Shown: piece by piece, positions 44,701 through 54,594 of the stretch
Position numbering within the stretch: position 1 is the first letter of the stretch
How the letters are laid out: every line of letters begins with the position of its first letter
DNA from: Aedes albopictus
Taxonomy: Eukaryota > Arthropoda > Insecta > Diptera > Culicidae
Assembly: GCF_035046485.1 (NCBI RefSeq)
Contig: NC_085138.1
Location: 89,081,228 to 89,145,227 of the forward strand
Reading direction: 5' to 3'
Length of the DNA: 64,000 nucleotides
Position numbers and translations under genes: made by a program
The notes under the pieces: model-generated
Told to the model about the DNA's origin: nothing
The model's input: the letters and a program-made list of their open reading frames with translations, nothing else
Databases searched by the model: none

Positions 44701-45966
44701 TTGGATTTTATCGGCAAAATCACTACCGACATTCGTCATGTAGCTGGGAAGGAGAATTGCGCCGCAGATTTGCTATCTCGCATTCTTGCGATACATGCTA
44801 TGCCAATGGTTGACTTTGATGCTCTCGCCACCGATCAGGAGACCGACGATGAACTGTTAACGATACGAGAAGGTAAATTGAAAACTTCATTAATCCTCAA
44901 ACAATGTACTGTACCAGGAACTGCGCAGCAATTGTATTGCGACTGCTCTGGAAGTCGCATTAGACCTTTCATTACGAAAAGGTTCCGCCACATATTTCTT
45001 CAAACAACGCACAATCTTACACATCCAGGGACTCGTGCAATGGCTAAGCTGATGACCCAGCGATTCGTTTGGCCAAACATAAGGAAGGACAGCATCACAT
45101 TGACAAAGCAATGCGAAAAATGTCAGAATTCTAAGGTGGCTCGCCACACACAGTCGCCTCTGGGACAATATCCTACTCCCGAAGGAAGATTTAGGCACAT
45201 CAACATAGACATTGTCGGACCTTTTCCACCGAGCAATGGGAACCGATATTGCCTCACCATTATCGATAGATTTTCCCGTTGGCCAGAAGCGATTCCTGTT
45301 CCCGATATGACTGCTTCCACTATCGCACAAGCGTTGGTAACTGGATGGATTTCTCGTTTTGGTGTGCCTCATCAAATCACGTCGGACCAAGGACGCCAGT
45401 TTGAATCGACCCTCTTCGCAGAATTGGTTCGTACGTTTGGGATCACACATCTCCGAACAACACCATACCACCCTCAGGCAAATGGCATCATCGAAAGATG
45501 GCACAGAACGCTGAAAGCGGCTTTGCGGATTGAGCGGATTGAGAACCATCCATAAAGAGGACATCAGAGCTTCGCCAGCCGAAATGGTTTATGGAACGAC
45601 ACTTCGGATACCTTGTGAGTTCTTCGGAGACAACTCTCGTAATACCACAACAACTGAGTTTGCGACCAATAATGCGACAATGCGAAGATTGCATCCACCA
45701 CAAACAGCTTGGCACGATAAAGGAAGAGTATTTGTTCATCCCACACTCAGCTCATGCAGAAATGTGTTCGTTCGAAACGATTCGATACGTCCATCTCTGT
45801 CACCGCCATATGATGGATCGTATCCAGTGCTTCAGCGAGCCGAGAAGTACTTCAAGATCAACGTTAATGGGAGACCCGTGAATATTTCGGTCGATAGGTT
45901 AAAGCCTGCATATGTATACGATCGACGAACAGAATCGGCCTATGGTTCGGTACTAAGTACAGGGGA
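44701..45966 (+). pseudogene. Gypsy integrase
   Basis: Frame 1 (44701-45555) continues RNase H (RHVAGKENCAADLLSR) into the integrase zinc-binding H-H-C-C module, HNLTHPGTRAMAKL...CEKCQ. The catalytic core follows: INIDIVGPFPPSNGNRYCL (first Asp), PHQITSDQGRQFES (second Asp) and HPQANGIIERWHRTLK (Glu), a D-D-35-E layout. A frameshift near 45545 moves to frame 2, which carries RASPAEMVYGTTLRIPCEFF and a C-terminal KINVNGRPVNISVDRLKPAY motif. The sequence is cut at about 45966. Confidence 0.9.
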
Positions 45967-46523
45967 TAGAGTAAGGTGGGGCAAAAGTACGACCCTAGTT
46001 GAAAATTCATTTTTTCTCAAAAATCGAAGCAGATAAGAATAAATGAGTGGTGATTCTACTGTCCATGAGCTAACATTTTGCTGAATAAAGTTACGCCAAA
46101 TGTCTTTTCAATTTTAAGTTACAACACTTTTTGTATGTGTGTGTCTTATTCGAACTCTTGCCCCACCATGGGGCAAAAGTTCGAATATTGTGTTTGTGGA
46201 ATTTCGCTAACCGTAGCACATTATTTTGACACTCTGGTAATAAGAATACCTCAAACCAATTATTATTTGATGTTGGAACTGGAATACACTTTAAAGTTCG
46301 ATCTAGATTTACCCAAATCAGGGTTAAATTTACTACACCAAAAATTAGTAGTTTTCCGCCAAATTCAGTTAAAACAACATTCTTTTTTCAACTTTGATCG
46401 AATTTTCTTACTAACTTCATCATTTTTAGAGATAATATGGTCATTTTGCAGAATTTTAGTTTTTTCCTAAAGTTGCCACATGACTCGAACTTTTGCCCCA
46501 CTATGTGTAAAATATGAATTCCA

Positions 46524-46707
46524 AATCTGGCAATGATATGTTGGCGGCGTAGCAGTCTTTTCACAAATCAAAAACTAATTTGTTTCTATGTCCGACGTTT
46601 CGATATATTTAAAAGATGTTAAATATATCGAAACGTCGGACATAGAAACAAATTAGTTTTTGATTTGTGAAAAGACTGCTACGCCGCCAACATATCATTG
46701 CCAGATT
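46524..46707. mobile_element. Perfect 184 bp palindrome, 88 bp arms, 8 nt loop
   Basis: 46524-46611 is exactly the reverse complement of 46620-46707, with no mismatch found over 88 bp. The loop is AAAGATGT. Outside the arms identity stops at once. Arms begin AATCTGGCAATGATATGTTG. Inner words GCGTAGCAGTCTTTTC and TCCGACGTTTCGATA resemble those of the MITE at 40945-41191. It is non-coding. Confidence 0.95.
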
Positions 46708-46835
46708 CCCTCAGTCGATACTATTCCCTCCGGTGCATTCCAAATCTTTTTTTGCAAAAAGTTATACAGGCCTAAGCATCTTCAAAATATACCTAGTTAC
46801 GCCCCTAAATAAAATATCGAATTCGATTTCATTAA

Positions 46836-47050
46836 GGTACACCGGGGTAAGTTGAAACGGGTGGGGCAAGATGAAACACGAAGTCATTAAATAGATTTCA
46901 ATACAATTAGAAAATTTTTCTTCAGCCAAAAGATTGTTTGAATCACAAACTATGTGTTATGGCATTCAAGCTGTTTACCATAATTGGATAACATCATGTA
47001 AATCCGCTGTTTCATCTTGCCCCACCTGTTTCAACTTGCCCCGGTGTACC
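46836..47050. mobile_element. 215 bp PIF/Harbinger-like MITE with TAA TSD
   Basis: Ends are GGTACACCGGGGTAAGTTGA and TCAACTTGCCCCGGTGTACC; the inverted repeat spans about 43 bp including GGGTGGGGCAAGATGAAAC. TAA lies on both sides (46833-46835 and 47051-47053), the TWA target type. It is non-coding. Confidence 0.9.
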
Positions 47051-47288
47051 TAACAATTCCATTCCATGCGTTGGAAAGACCATCGCATATTACAATTATT
47101 TGAACAAAAACCAACATTTTGTCATAACTTTTCGAAATATTGATCAATTTTTGTAATTTTTCGAGTAAAAGACTCTTTTTCAAAAAAAATTCGACGACCT
47201 TGACACCCGAAAGAGATAATTTGAATTGAGCTCAAAACCTTCAAAAGAAACTCTTGCCCCACTCGAACTTTTGCCCCACTTTACTCTA

Positions 47289-47878
47289 GACAAAATGATC
47301 GGGATAGGCAAAATTTTCACTTTTCAAAAAATGGTCAAACAGCTGTAACTTTTTGAAAAGTGCATCGAAAAAACTAAAATTTTTACTGCAAGTTGATCAA
47401 CTAGTTGTGTATCAATGGTCCAATTTTGGGAAAGATCGGGCTATTCTAAATGAAGTTAGAAAGATTCTAGAAAAAGTCAAAACTATCCGATAGCCAATTT
47501 TGAACTGTTATATTTCCGGATTTAATGAACAAAATGCAATGAAATTTTGAGCGTTCATGACTTATACCCTTTTGTACTGCCAACTAAAGTTACCCTAGAT
47601 CTTGAAGTTTCAGAGAGAATTTTCTGTTATATTTTGTTGAATTTTTGACTACCCAATTCATAAGATATGAGTAAAATAATTAGTTCGCAAATTCTTTTTC
47701 CAGTAGAGTGAAGTAGTTATGATAAAATTCAGGCTAATAAAAGTTAAAAAAGTGTTCAATAGTCGACAATTGTTTGGTGGTTGGACATGGGCATTCTCTA
47801 AAATTTACCGAAATCTGACCTTTTCTCCACTCTTCCCCATCATAGCTAGGTAGTTGAAAGCAACTACTTCAGTGATGA
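47289..47878. other. AT-rich non-coding stretch
   Basis: No gene, no clear repeat; a GACTGACTAG context leads into the next element. Confidence 0.4.
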
Positions 47879-47886
47879 CTGACTAG

Positions 47887-48530
47887 TAGGCCGTCCCTTA
47901 TTTTGCAAAAATTAGAAATGTTATAAGTTCGTTAGTGGAAAATGATCGTTTTAGCTAAAAAATGATCGTGTCAAAATTTGAAGTCCGTATCTCAAGGCTA
48001 AGTGGTCCCTCAAGGGGCCTAAAGTTGTCAAAAATTGTATGGGACCAAAAAAACATGAAATTTTTTTCGACGAAAAAATACGCTATTCCACTAAAACCGG
48101 TGATTTTAGGACCCTAAAGGGCCAAAAATGTGCTTAGATTTGCGATATCTCTACTCGTTTCCAAGATATTGACAAAAAACGGCCGAAAAATCAGCATTTT
48201 TGACCATTTTTTTTAGATTCCGAAGGAAACCTACCTTATTTTGTTCAATAACTCAAAAACGAATAGAGATATCGCAATTGTAAGCACATTTTTGGCCCTT
48301 CAGGGTCCTAAAATCACCGGTTTTAGTAGATTAGCGTATTTTTTTGTCGAAAAAAATTTCATGTTTTTTTGGTCCCATACATTTTTTGACAACTTTAGGC
48401 CCCTTGAGGGACCACTTAGCCTTGAGATACGGACTTCAAATTTTGACACGATCATTTTTTAGCTAAAACGATCATTTTCCACTAACGAACTTATAACATT
48501 TCCAATTTTTGCAAAATAAGGAACGGCCTA
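47887..48530. mobile_element. 644 bp hairpin hAT-type MITE with 8 bp TSD
   Basis: TAGGCCGTCCCTTATTTTGC at the left matches GCAAAATAAGGAACGGCCTA at the right, and reverse complementarity continues inward for about 280 bp per arm (for example GAAGTCCGTATCTCAAGGCT and AGCCTTGAGATACGGACTTC). CTGACTAG flanks both ends (47879-47886 and 48531-48538), an 8 bp TSD. It is non-coding. End sequence and layout parallel the hairpin at 21541-22293. Confidence 0.93.
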
Positions 48531-48721
48531 CTGACTAGGTGGAGGACTAGGGCACTGCGGTGCTGTCAGCAATTGTTGACAGATGGAGTTGCTAGTGGTG
48601 CAAAGTGCGAGGGAATACTTTATGACTCTATTCCTCAAACTGAATCGGAATCTATCTGTTCGCTCAACGATCAAAGATTGCTTCCAAGCGATAATAGTGA
48701 TCCTACTTACTACTGTTGAAC

Positions 48722-48748
48722 CACAAACACACACACACACACACACAC
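48722..48748. repeat. (CA)n microsatellite
   Basis: About 12 CA units with one early interruption, about 40 bp from the Feilai insertion. Confidence 0.95.
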
Positions 48749-48787
48749 CTCCCATTAGCAAATCGGTTTGATTCAATTTCAAAGTGT

Positions 48788-49072
48788 CTCTCTCTCTCTT
48801 CTTGGCGTAACGTCCTCACTGGGACAAAGCCTGCTTCTCAGCTTAGTGTTCTATGAGCACTTCCACAGTTATTAACTGAGAGCTTCCTCTGCCAATGACC
48901 ATTTTGCATGTGTATATCGTGTGGAAGGCACAAAGATACTCTATGCCCAAGGAAGTCAAGGAAATTTCCTTTACGAAAAGATCCTGGACCGACCGGGAAT
49001 CGAACCCGTCACCCTCAGCATGGTCATGCTGAATACCCGTGCGTTTACCGCCTCGGCTATATGGGCCCTTTT
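48788..49072 (-). mobile_element. Feilai-type tRNA-derived SINE, full length, with 11 bp TSD
   Basis: On the minus strand the head reads CATATAGCCGAGGCGGTAAA (box A) and GACGGGTTCGATTCCCGGTC (box B) with tRNA-like spacing. The conserved body (CCAGGATCTTTTCGTAAAGG, TTCCACACGATATACACATG, AGCAGGCTTTGTCCCAGTGA) and the GCCAAGAAGAGAGAGAG tail match my recollection of Feilai from Aedes aegypti. TTTCAAAGTGT flanks it at 48777-48787 and 49073-49083. It looks recent, given the intact promoter boxes and perfect TSD. Feilai is mobilised in trans by a LINE. Confidence 0.92.
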
Positions 49073-49083
49073 TTTCAAAGTGT

Positions 49084-51050
49084 GTGCTTAGCAATAGCTC
49101 ACTTGAGCAGAAGTGTGATTTTAATTAAATCAGCAAACGAACGCCCGAGAGTTGGGTTTGCTCTATTTGGTACCTACTCTCGTTCTCGCTCACTGGATGC
49201 GGGTTAAGTGAGCTGATTCAGCTGAAATCGGTTCGAATGGGTACTATATTTGGAATCTGACTGAGAGAATGGCAAATGAAGTGCAAGATTGATGTTTGCT
49301 CGGACGACTTTGTTGCCATCCGGACGGGGCTAATATGATGACGGTACATGATAGTTTTCTTCTTCTTGGCGTGGCGTTCCGGCTACAAACAACTTGCCTT
49401 TTTGAACTTAGATAGGTATATACTACGAACTTAAAACATTGATATCCTTTTTGAGCAAAAAAAAATGCGTGCTACTTTGGAGTACATGTGAGAAGGAGAA
49501 AAAGTGATTATGCATTCGCTCGCCCACTGATAATGAATGCATCAGAGCAAGTTCCTTAGAATGTTGGTTTTACGGTAGAGGGTTTCAGTGGCATTGGTTC
49601 GCTTTTGTTAACCTATTGCTGGTGTGTCATTGGTATGGAAGCATATGATTAGTTGTTCATATTTAATGCAAATTGCTTTTCAAGAGGCTGAGGAAAGCAA
49701 ACAGGTTAACAGTTGTTTATGGTTCTTACAATGGTTTACATACATGTATGGACTATAAAACGTACGTTGAATTGAAGGAGCTCGACTCGAGCGCTAAAAA
49801 AAATCTTAAAAGGTAATAAGTTTTCACACCAAATAGCGTTACGGAGAAGAGGACTCTGAAACAGTACAAAAAAAAATTGCAACAAACATGCATACTTCCA
49901 CTTATAAGTGAAGAAAAAATATGTCCCAACTATGTAGGTACATAGAATGGTCCGATGACTTCAAAGAGATCTCCACAAAACCATACTGTTCAACAAATTG
50001 CACCGAATATCTAAGCACAGCACTTCGACTCCCACAGGCGAGGGTGGGGTGGCAAAGAAAAAATATTGCTCACCGCCGCCGTGTTCTTTTCCACCTACTT
50101 TTTCCTCCATTTACGTCACGTCAACGGCAGATATTTTCACGATCCTTTTACACTAATTCCCAATTCGTGCACCATTAGCATAAATTTCCCATCGTATTCG
50201 TGTGCTGCCAGGCCAGGCGCGCATCGTTTACTCCCGGAACGAGGCACTTCAACGTCACCGACGACGACAAGAAGGCCCACAGAAAAAAAAAAAAAGATTC
50301 GCTGAGACCGTAAAGATAGCACCACGTTAACTTGTGCAAAATCGCTATTAGCATGCTACTGCAGCTCTCCTGTTACCACCGCACCACCGCGGTTCTTTGT
50401 GGCGGTACATAATCCTCTGGAACCCAGGGAGACCTCCGGCGCCACCGTCACCACCCGAACCCTGACTGAGTACACTCACGGTACGATGGTGGTGACGAAG
50501 GAAACAAATCACTTTCCCACCATCCGCTCTATAGCATTTGGGCACTGAGGCGATGCGAATGGAGCAGGAGAGGCCCGTGAAATGCGCTTCCCGTGATTTC
50601 TGCAGGATTTTATTTATTGAAAAAAATCGCATTCTTGTGGGATTTGCACCTGTTGAAACGTTTCGGATGAATTTTCGGAGCTCTATGTAGCACGCTAATT
50701 TTGGGGTTAACCCTGGTTAACCGAGTGAGTGAGCTCAAAGATTTGGTCTTCTCGTTTTAATTCTACGGTTATAATATTGGGTTTCTCAATAATGTTTAGA
50801 CTACTGTGATAATTTGAGAATCCACTGAATCATCATTTCCCAGCGAAATTTCAAACTAATCAAAATTATTTTGTTTACCTGTTGCGCGTCCGACGCCCCT
50901 GCCCCTGTCATGAACTCAACCGAACTTGTGTATGCCAGCCGCTGCGAAGTCGTGAGCGAAATTCGACTGTGATGATAATGAATTTCGGCCGAGTCTAAAT
51001 GGGTGCAAATGTCGCAATACAGGATGGTGGTTAACGTATCTGAATTCACA
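49084..51050. other. Mostly unique non-coding DNA
   Basis: No supportable gene. TTCTTCTTGGCGTGGCGTTC near 49358-49377 may be a scrap of a Feilai-like tail. Frames of 79-99 aa are overlapping on both strands and have no domains. Unique-looking GC-rich patches lie near 50030-50600. Confidence 0.4.
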
Positions 51051-51055
51051 ATTAA

Positions 51056-51170
51056 CCTTCCGTAACTCGCGCGGTTGGCTACCTGCGTCAGCACCACGCT
51101 AATGCTGAGTACAGAAAGCGAGATTTTTTAAACGTGTTGTACAAAATACAACAGCGCGATTGCTCGAGGG
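51056..51170 (-). mobile_element. 115 bp TTAA-flanked element, copy 1
   Basis: TTAA lies on both sides (51052-51055 and 51171-51174). The sequence is the reverse complement of 61702-61816 with only a few mismatches. Ends are CCTTCCGTAACTCGCGCGG and CGCGATTGCTCGAGGG, imperfect inverted repeats. TTAA duplication is the mark of piggyBac-type transposition. It is non-coding. Confidence 0.85.
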
Positions 51171-51268
51171 TTAAACAGTTAAATATTTCTGACTGACTCT
51201 GCCTTCTTGTCTAGTATAAAGAATGGGTTGAGGGAAAGAATACCGGAAGTTGCGTCAGCTGCTGTCTA

Positions 51269-51757
51269 TCAGTGTTTGACAGCTGACCTGTTGGTATGTG
51301 TCGGTGACGAGCCAAAGGGCTGCACGCTATTAGGGGACAGTGGCGTAGGGTTGCCCCCAACATCCCCCGACCCGTAATGCAGGTCCATCACGTCCGATGC
51401 TATTGCGTTACTCCTTACTTCTTCATCATACGCTGTCTTGACTTCCAGGATAGCAACCTTCGTTACAGGCCGCCGCAGCACTCCTCCACTGGTTTTCACT
51501 AAAACTTGTCTGCATCGTCCGTCTCGTCCTGTGATAGCGGAAAAAATCCGCCCACGCAGCCATCCGTTCCGGACCGATGGATTGACGACGACAGCTAGAT
51601 CTCCGACCTTCGGCTCCTTTGCCTCTCCGTACCACCTAGTGCGTCCAGCGAGTGTCGGGAGGTACTCCCGAACCCAACGATGCCAGAATTGATCCACCAG
51701 GTTCGTCGTCAATCGCCAGTTCGTCCTTAGGGACTCTAGATGTTCTGGAATAGCCAT
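51269..51757 (-). pseudogene. BEL/Pao polyprotein C-terminal domain (DUF5641-like)
   Basis: The frame reads LVDQFWHRWVREYLPTLAGR, VGDLAVVVNPSVRNGWLRGR and GRDGRCRQVLVKTSGGVLRR, the chromodomain-like tail that follows BEL integrases. It ends with a serine/proline-rich tail and a TGA at about 51269, which is probably the natural end of the polyprotein. Confidence 0.85.
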
Positions 51758-52950
51758 CGGAGGTTGAGAAACTCCCTGCTAGCTGAGCAGCATGATCCGC
51801 ATGAGATTCTGACTCCACCGGTACGAACGTCAGTGGTCTGGAATTGGCTATTTCTTCCGCTTCGATCATCAACGTGAGAAGAGTCTCGTCATCGGGATTT
51901 CTGGTGGTCGAGAGGCTGGAAAAGGCTATCTTGATCGACCGGACAAGCCTCTCCCACGATCCACCCATGTGAGGGGCTGACGGCGGGTTGAATACCCACT
52001 TGGTAATTCATCTCTCTGATCTGCTGCTGTAACTCGTGGCTGGCACCAAGGAAATTGGTACCGTTATCGCTTCTGATTTCTATGGGCGCGCCTTGTCGCA
52101 CGACGAATCACCAAATCTTACACGCCTCGGTGGACAGGGAATGCAGCACTTCAAGGTGAACAGCCCGGATGGTGAGGCACGCAAATAGCGCAACCCACCG
52201 TTTGACCAAGGAGCGTCCGAACTTGACCTGAATGGGGCCGTAGTAGTCCAGCCCAACGTAGCTGAAGGGGCGGGTGTACGGACTAAGGCGTGCCTTCGGT
52301 AGTGGTGCCTCATGTGGACACAACGGTTTGGCCTAAGAGATCTTACACTGCATACAAGTCTTCGTCGGATTCCGCACCAGTGCACACAGGCAGGGAACAT
52401 GGAAGTGCTGTCGTACTTCATTGATGACCGTCTCATTGTTTGCGCGCAAGTAGAGCCGATGGTACCACTCGACGACCAGCTTGGTCAGGCGATGTCCTTT
52501 CGGGAGAATTATAGGGTACTTGGTGTCAAACGGTACGAAAATCGCTCCAACGATTCGGGTGTCCATTTGGACTACGCCACACTCGTCGATGAACTTCGGC
52601 TTCTGTCCTTCCTTCGCTTTCTGTAGCTCAACCATCTCTTCAGGGAATGCGTCTTGCTGCGCTATCCGCCACAGTGCGTTTTCAGCTTTGTTGAGATCCT
52701 CGTTGGTGATATGCGAGCTCTGTAACGGCAGCTTCGTCGTCTTCCGCCGGCAATTGTCTGCGAAGCGATAGATGTGGGCAACAGTCCGTTTTTTGACTTT
52801 CGAATTTATAAAAGTGGCTCCATTCGATGACTTCATAATGCTCCACCGTAAGGTGAACGTTGCACGGCCTGATCTCGACGGTTGTTGCTTCGGGTTCAGT
52901 CTGACGTGGCCACAGCTCCTCAGACTTCCACAGGAAATCCGGTCCTCCAA
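51636..52950 (-). pseudogene. BEL/Pao integrase (zinc finger and catalytic core)
   Basis: The frame 52950-52333 contains ILPKGHRLTKLVVEWYHRLY and CALVRNPTKTCMQC, the H-H-C-C zinc module. After a stop, the frame 52323-52108 has SYVGLDYYGPIQVKFGRSLV (first Asp) and LTIRAVHLEVLHSLSTEA. The frame 52101-51889 has IEIRSDNGTNFLGASHEL (second Asp). The frame 51968-51636 has MGGSWERLVRSIK (the Glu). Three frame changes separate these, so it is inactive, although the D-D-E triad is preserved. Confidence 0.88.
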
Positions 52951-52951
52951 A

Positions 52952-53437
52952 CTAACGGCTGTCGGTTTTCAGATTCGGTCCACTGGCCCACTTCGTGCCA
53001 TCATTTGCAACATTGGCCATCAATGGAACGTATCGCCACTCTACGGCATTGGACTTGGAGAGAATCTCTCCTATTCTGCAGGCGACGAACTGTCGGTAGC
53101 GCCGGTGGTCGGAATGGATCCAGGCGAGCACGGTCTTCGAGTCGGTCCAAAACACTCGCTGCGATATCGGCAGGCTGTGACTGTTGCAAAGAGTTTTCAT
53201 AAGCCTGTAGCATATCAATGCGGCCTGGAGTTCCAACCTCGGAATCGAGAGAGGTTTTATCGGTGCAACTTTCGCTTTTCCTCCGACGAGTGCGCATTGA
53301 TACTTCCCTTGAATAGTGGCCCTAAAATAGGCGGCGCACGCATAGGCAGTCTCACTGCCATCGACGAAAACGTGGAGCTGCAGATCTTTAATGTCGGACG
53401 CTGTCACGCCCGGGAAATAGGCGCGTGGTATTCGCAC
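52952..53437 (-). pseudogene. BEL/Pao RNase H-like segment
   Basis: The 161-aa frame reads LQLHVFVDGSETAYACAAYF (first catalytic Asp), SIPRLELQAALICYRLMKT (Glu) and VFWTDSKTVLAWIHSD (second Asp), then FVACRIGEILSKSNAVEWRY and ANVANDGTKWA, in which the more usual N-P-A-D is changed. It abuts the RT and integrase segments with frame changes on both sides. Confidence 0.88.
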
Positions 53438-53464
53438 CTCTTCCAGCTCCTTGAACTTGGCGGT

Positions 53465-54594
53465 TCATGAGCGCCATCGCAGCAGGATCTGCTCATCCAC
53501 CGTGTCGTCCCATCCAGCTTTTGTACGCCAGATATCCTGGATAATAACGCGACCATGGATGAGAAAGTGGGAAAGAAGCACCAGCGGATCGAACTGGCTC
53601 ATCACACACAGCAGGATGCCTCGCTTGGTCGGAATGACTGTCTCCACGTCGATTTCGCTGGAGAACACAAGTACGTCCTCAATTGCCTTCCACTGCATGC
53701 CCAGTACACGTTCTATCTGAGAGTTTTCGCTGACGAGCTTCATTGAAGCGGCCTCGGTTTCCCCGACCCGTCTGAGAACTGTCGACGAGTTCGAGAGCCA
53801 GTTGCGAATGGTGAATCCACCACGCCGATGTACTAATTTGACCTCTTCTACATCCTGACACGCTTCTTCCTCGCTGTCGAAGCTCTGCAGATAATCGTCG
53901 ACGTAATGTCGGCGCACAATCGCCTCCGCTGCTCTCGGGTATTCCTCTGCGTGTTCGATTGCGTTCACGTTTTTCACGTATTGCGCCGAGCATGGGGAGC
54001 TGGTGGAGCCGAATGTCGCTACGTCGATTACGAATTTCTTTGGAAAATTCTCGGGATCACCGGGCCAGATAAAAAGCTGACTGTATCGGTCTTCTAGGCG
54101 GATCTTCAGTTGATGGTATGTACATTTCCATAATATCTCCCACCACTGCTACTTTTCGCTCCCGAAATCCGCAAAGAACATCCGGCAATGGTTGAACCAG
54201 ATCCGGTCCTTTCAGCAACATGCTGTTCAGGGAAACACCATCCACCGTTGCCGCTGCGTCCCACACGATCTTGTTTGGCTTCTTTGGGTTCCGCACTATT
54301 CCGACAGAAAGGAACCACAACCGTCTTGGGTCGGCCGTAGCCAACTCCTCCTCCGACGCCTCGTGGATCTAGCCCTTTTGCTGGTACTGCGCTAACTGAC
54401 GATGGACGTTCTCGAATAAGGCTGGATCAGCAATGAAGCGCTTTTCCAAGCAGCGTAACCGTCGTGCAGCCATGGCGTAGTTATCGGAAAACTCTACGTG
54501 TTCGTAGCGCCACAGAAGCCCGGTCTCGAATCCGCTTTCGGCTCGTCTCGTTGTTTTCTCCAGTAGAGTCCTTGCCTGCTTATCTTCGTCTGAT
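53465..54594 (-). pseudogene. BEL/Pao reverse transcriptase
   Basis: Between 54594 and 54345 the expected RT lead-in is readable only by switching frames. The frame 54344-54057 carries RRLWFLSVGIVRNPKKPNKI, VWDAAATVDGVSLNSMLLKG and VAVVGDIMEMY (motif A region). After a frameshift near 54090 the reading continues to the frame 53977-53465, which has YVDDYLQSF (motif C, Y-V-D-D), ERVLGMQWKAIEDVLVF and TKRGILLCVMSQFDPL. Catalytic Asp residues remain but the frame is broken at least twice. Confidence 0.88.

Larger units (their letters stand above)
41777..45966 (+). mobile_element. Ty3/gypsy LTR retrotransposon, decayed, 3' end missing
   Basis: The order LTR, primer-binding site, gag, protease, RT, RNase H, integrase is the Ty3/gypsy order. 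The gag carries an unusual C-x2-H-x9-C-x3-C box (CWYHRTFGGGARRCRKPC) like that of the CsRn1-type lineage. There is no env frame. The sequence is cut at about 45966, where a TIR element begins, and no second LTR appears in the next kilobases. All three polyprotein segments carry stops or frameshifts. Confidence 0.92.
45967..47288. mobile_element. 1.3 kb TIR element, TAGAGTAAGGTGGGGCAAAAGT ends, with nested insertions
   Basis: The left end TAGAGTAAGGTGGGGCAAAA pairs with the right end TTTTGCCCCACTTTACTCTA. Internal TTGCCCCA words recur. If the terminal TA pairs are read as target sites, this is a TA-target element. It contains the palindromes at 46524-46707 and 46836-47050. Without these it is about 0.92 kb and non-coding. 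It abuts the gypsy integrase, so it either inserted into it or marks a recombination breakpoint. Confidence 0.7.

Noticed and set aside
41777..45966. Endogenous retrovirus with envelope
   Set aside because: No env-like frame with signal peptide or transmembrane segment follows integrase. The sequence is cut off and replaced by a TIR element.
48783..49072. A functional tRNA gene on the minus strand
   Set aside because: Box A and box B are present, but the body, 3' tail and flanking 11 bp TSD show it is a Feilai-type SINE.
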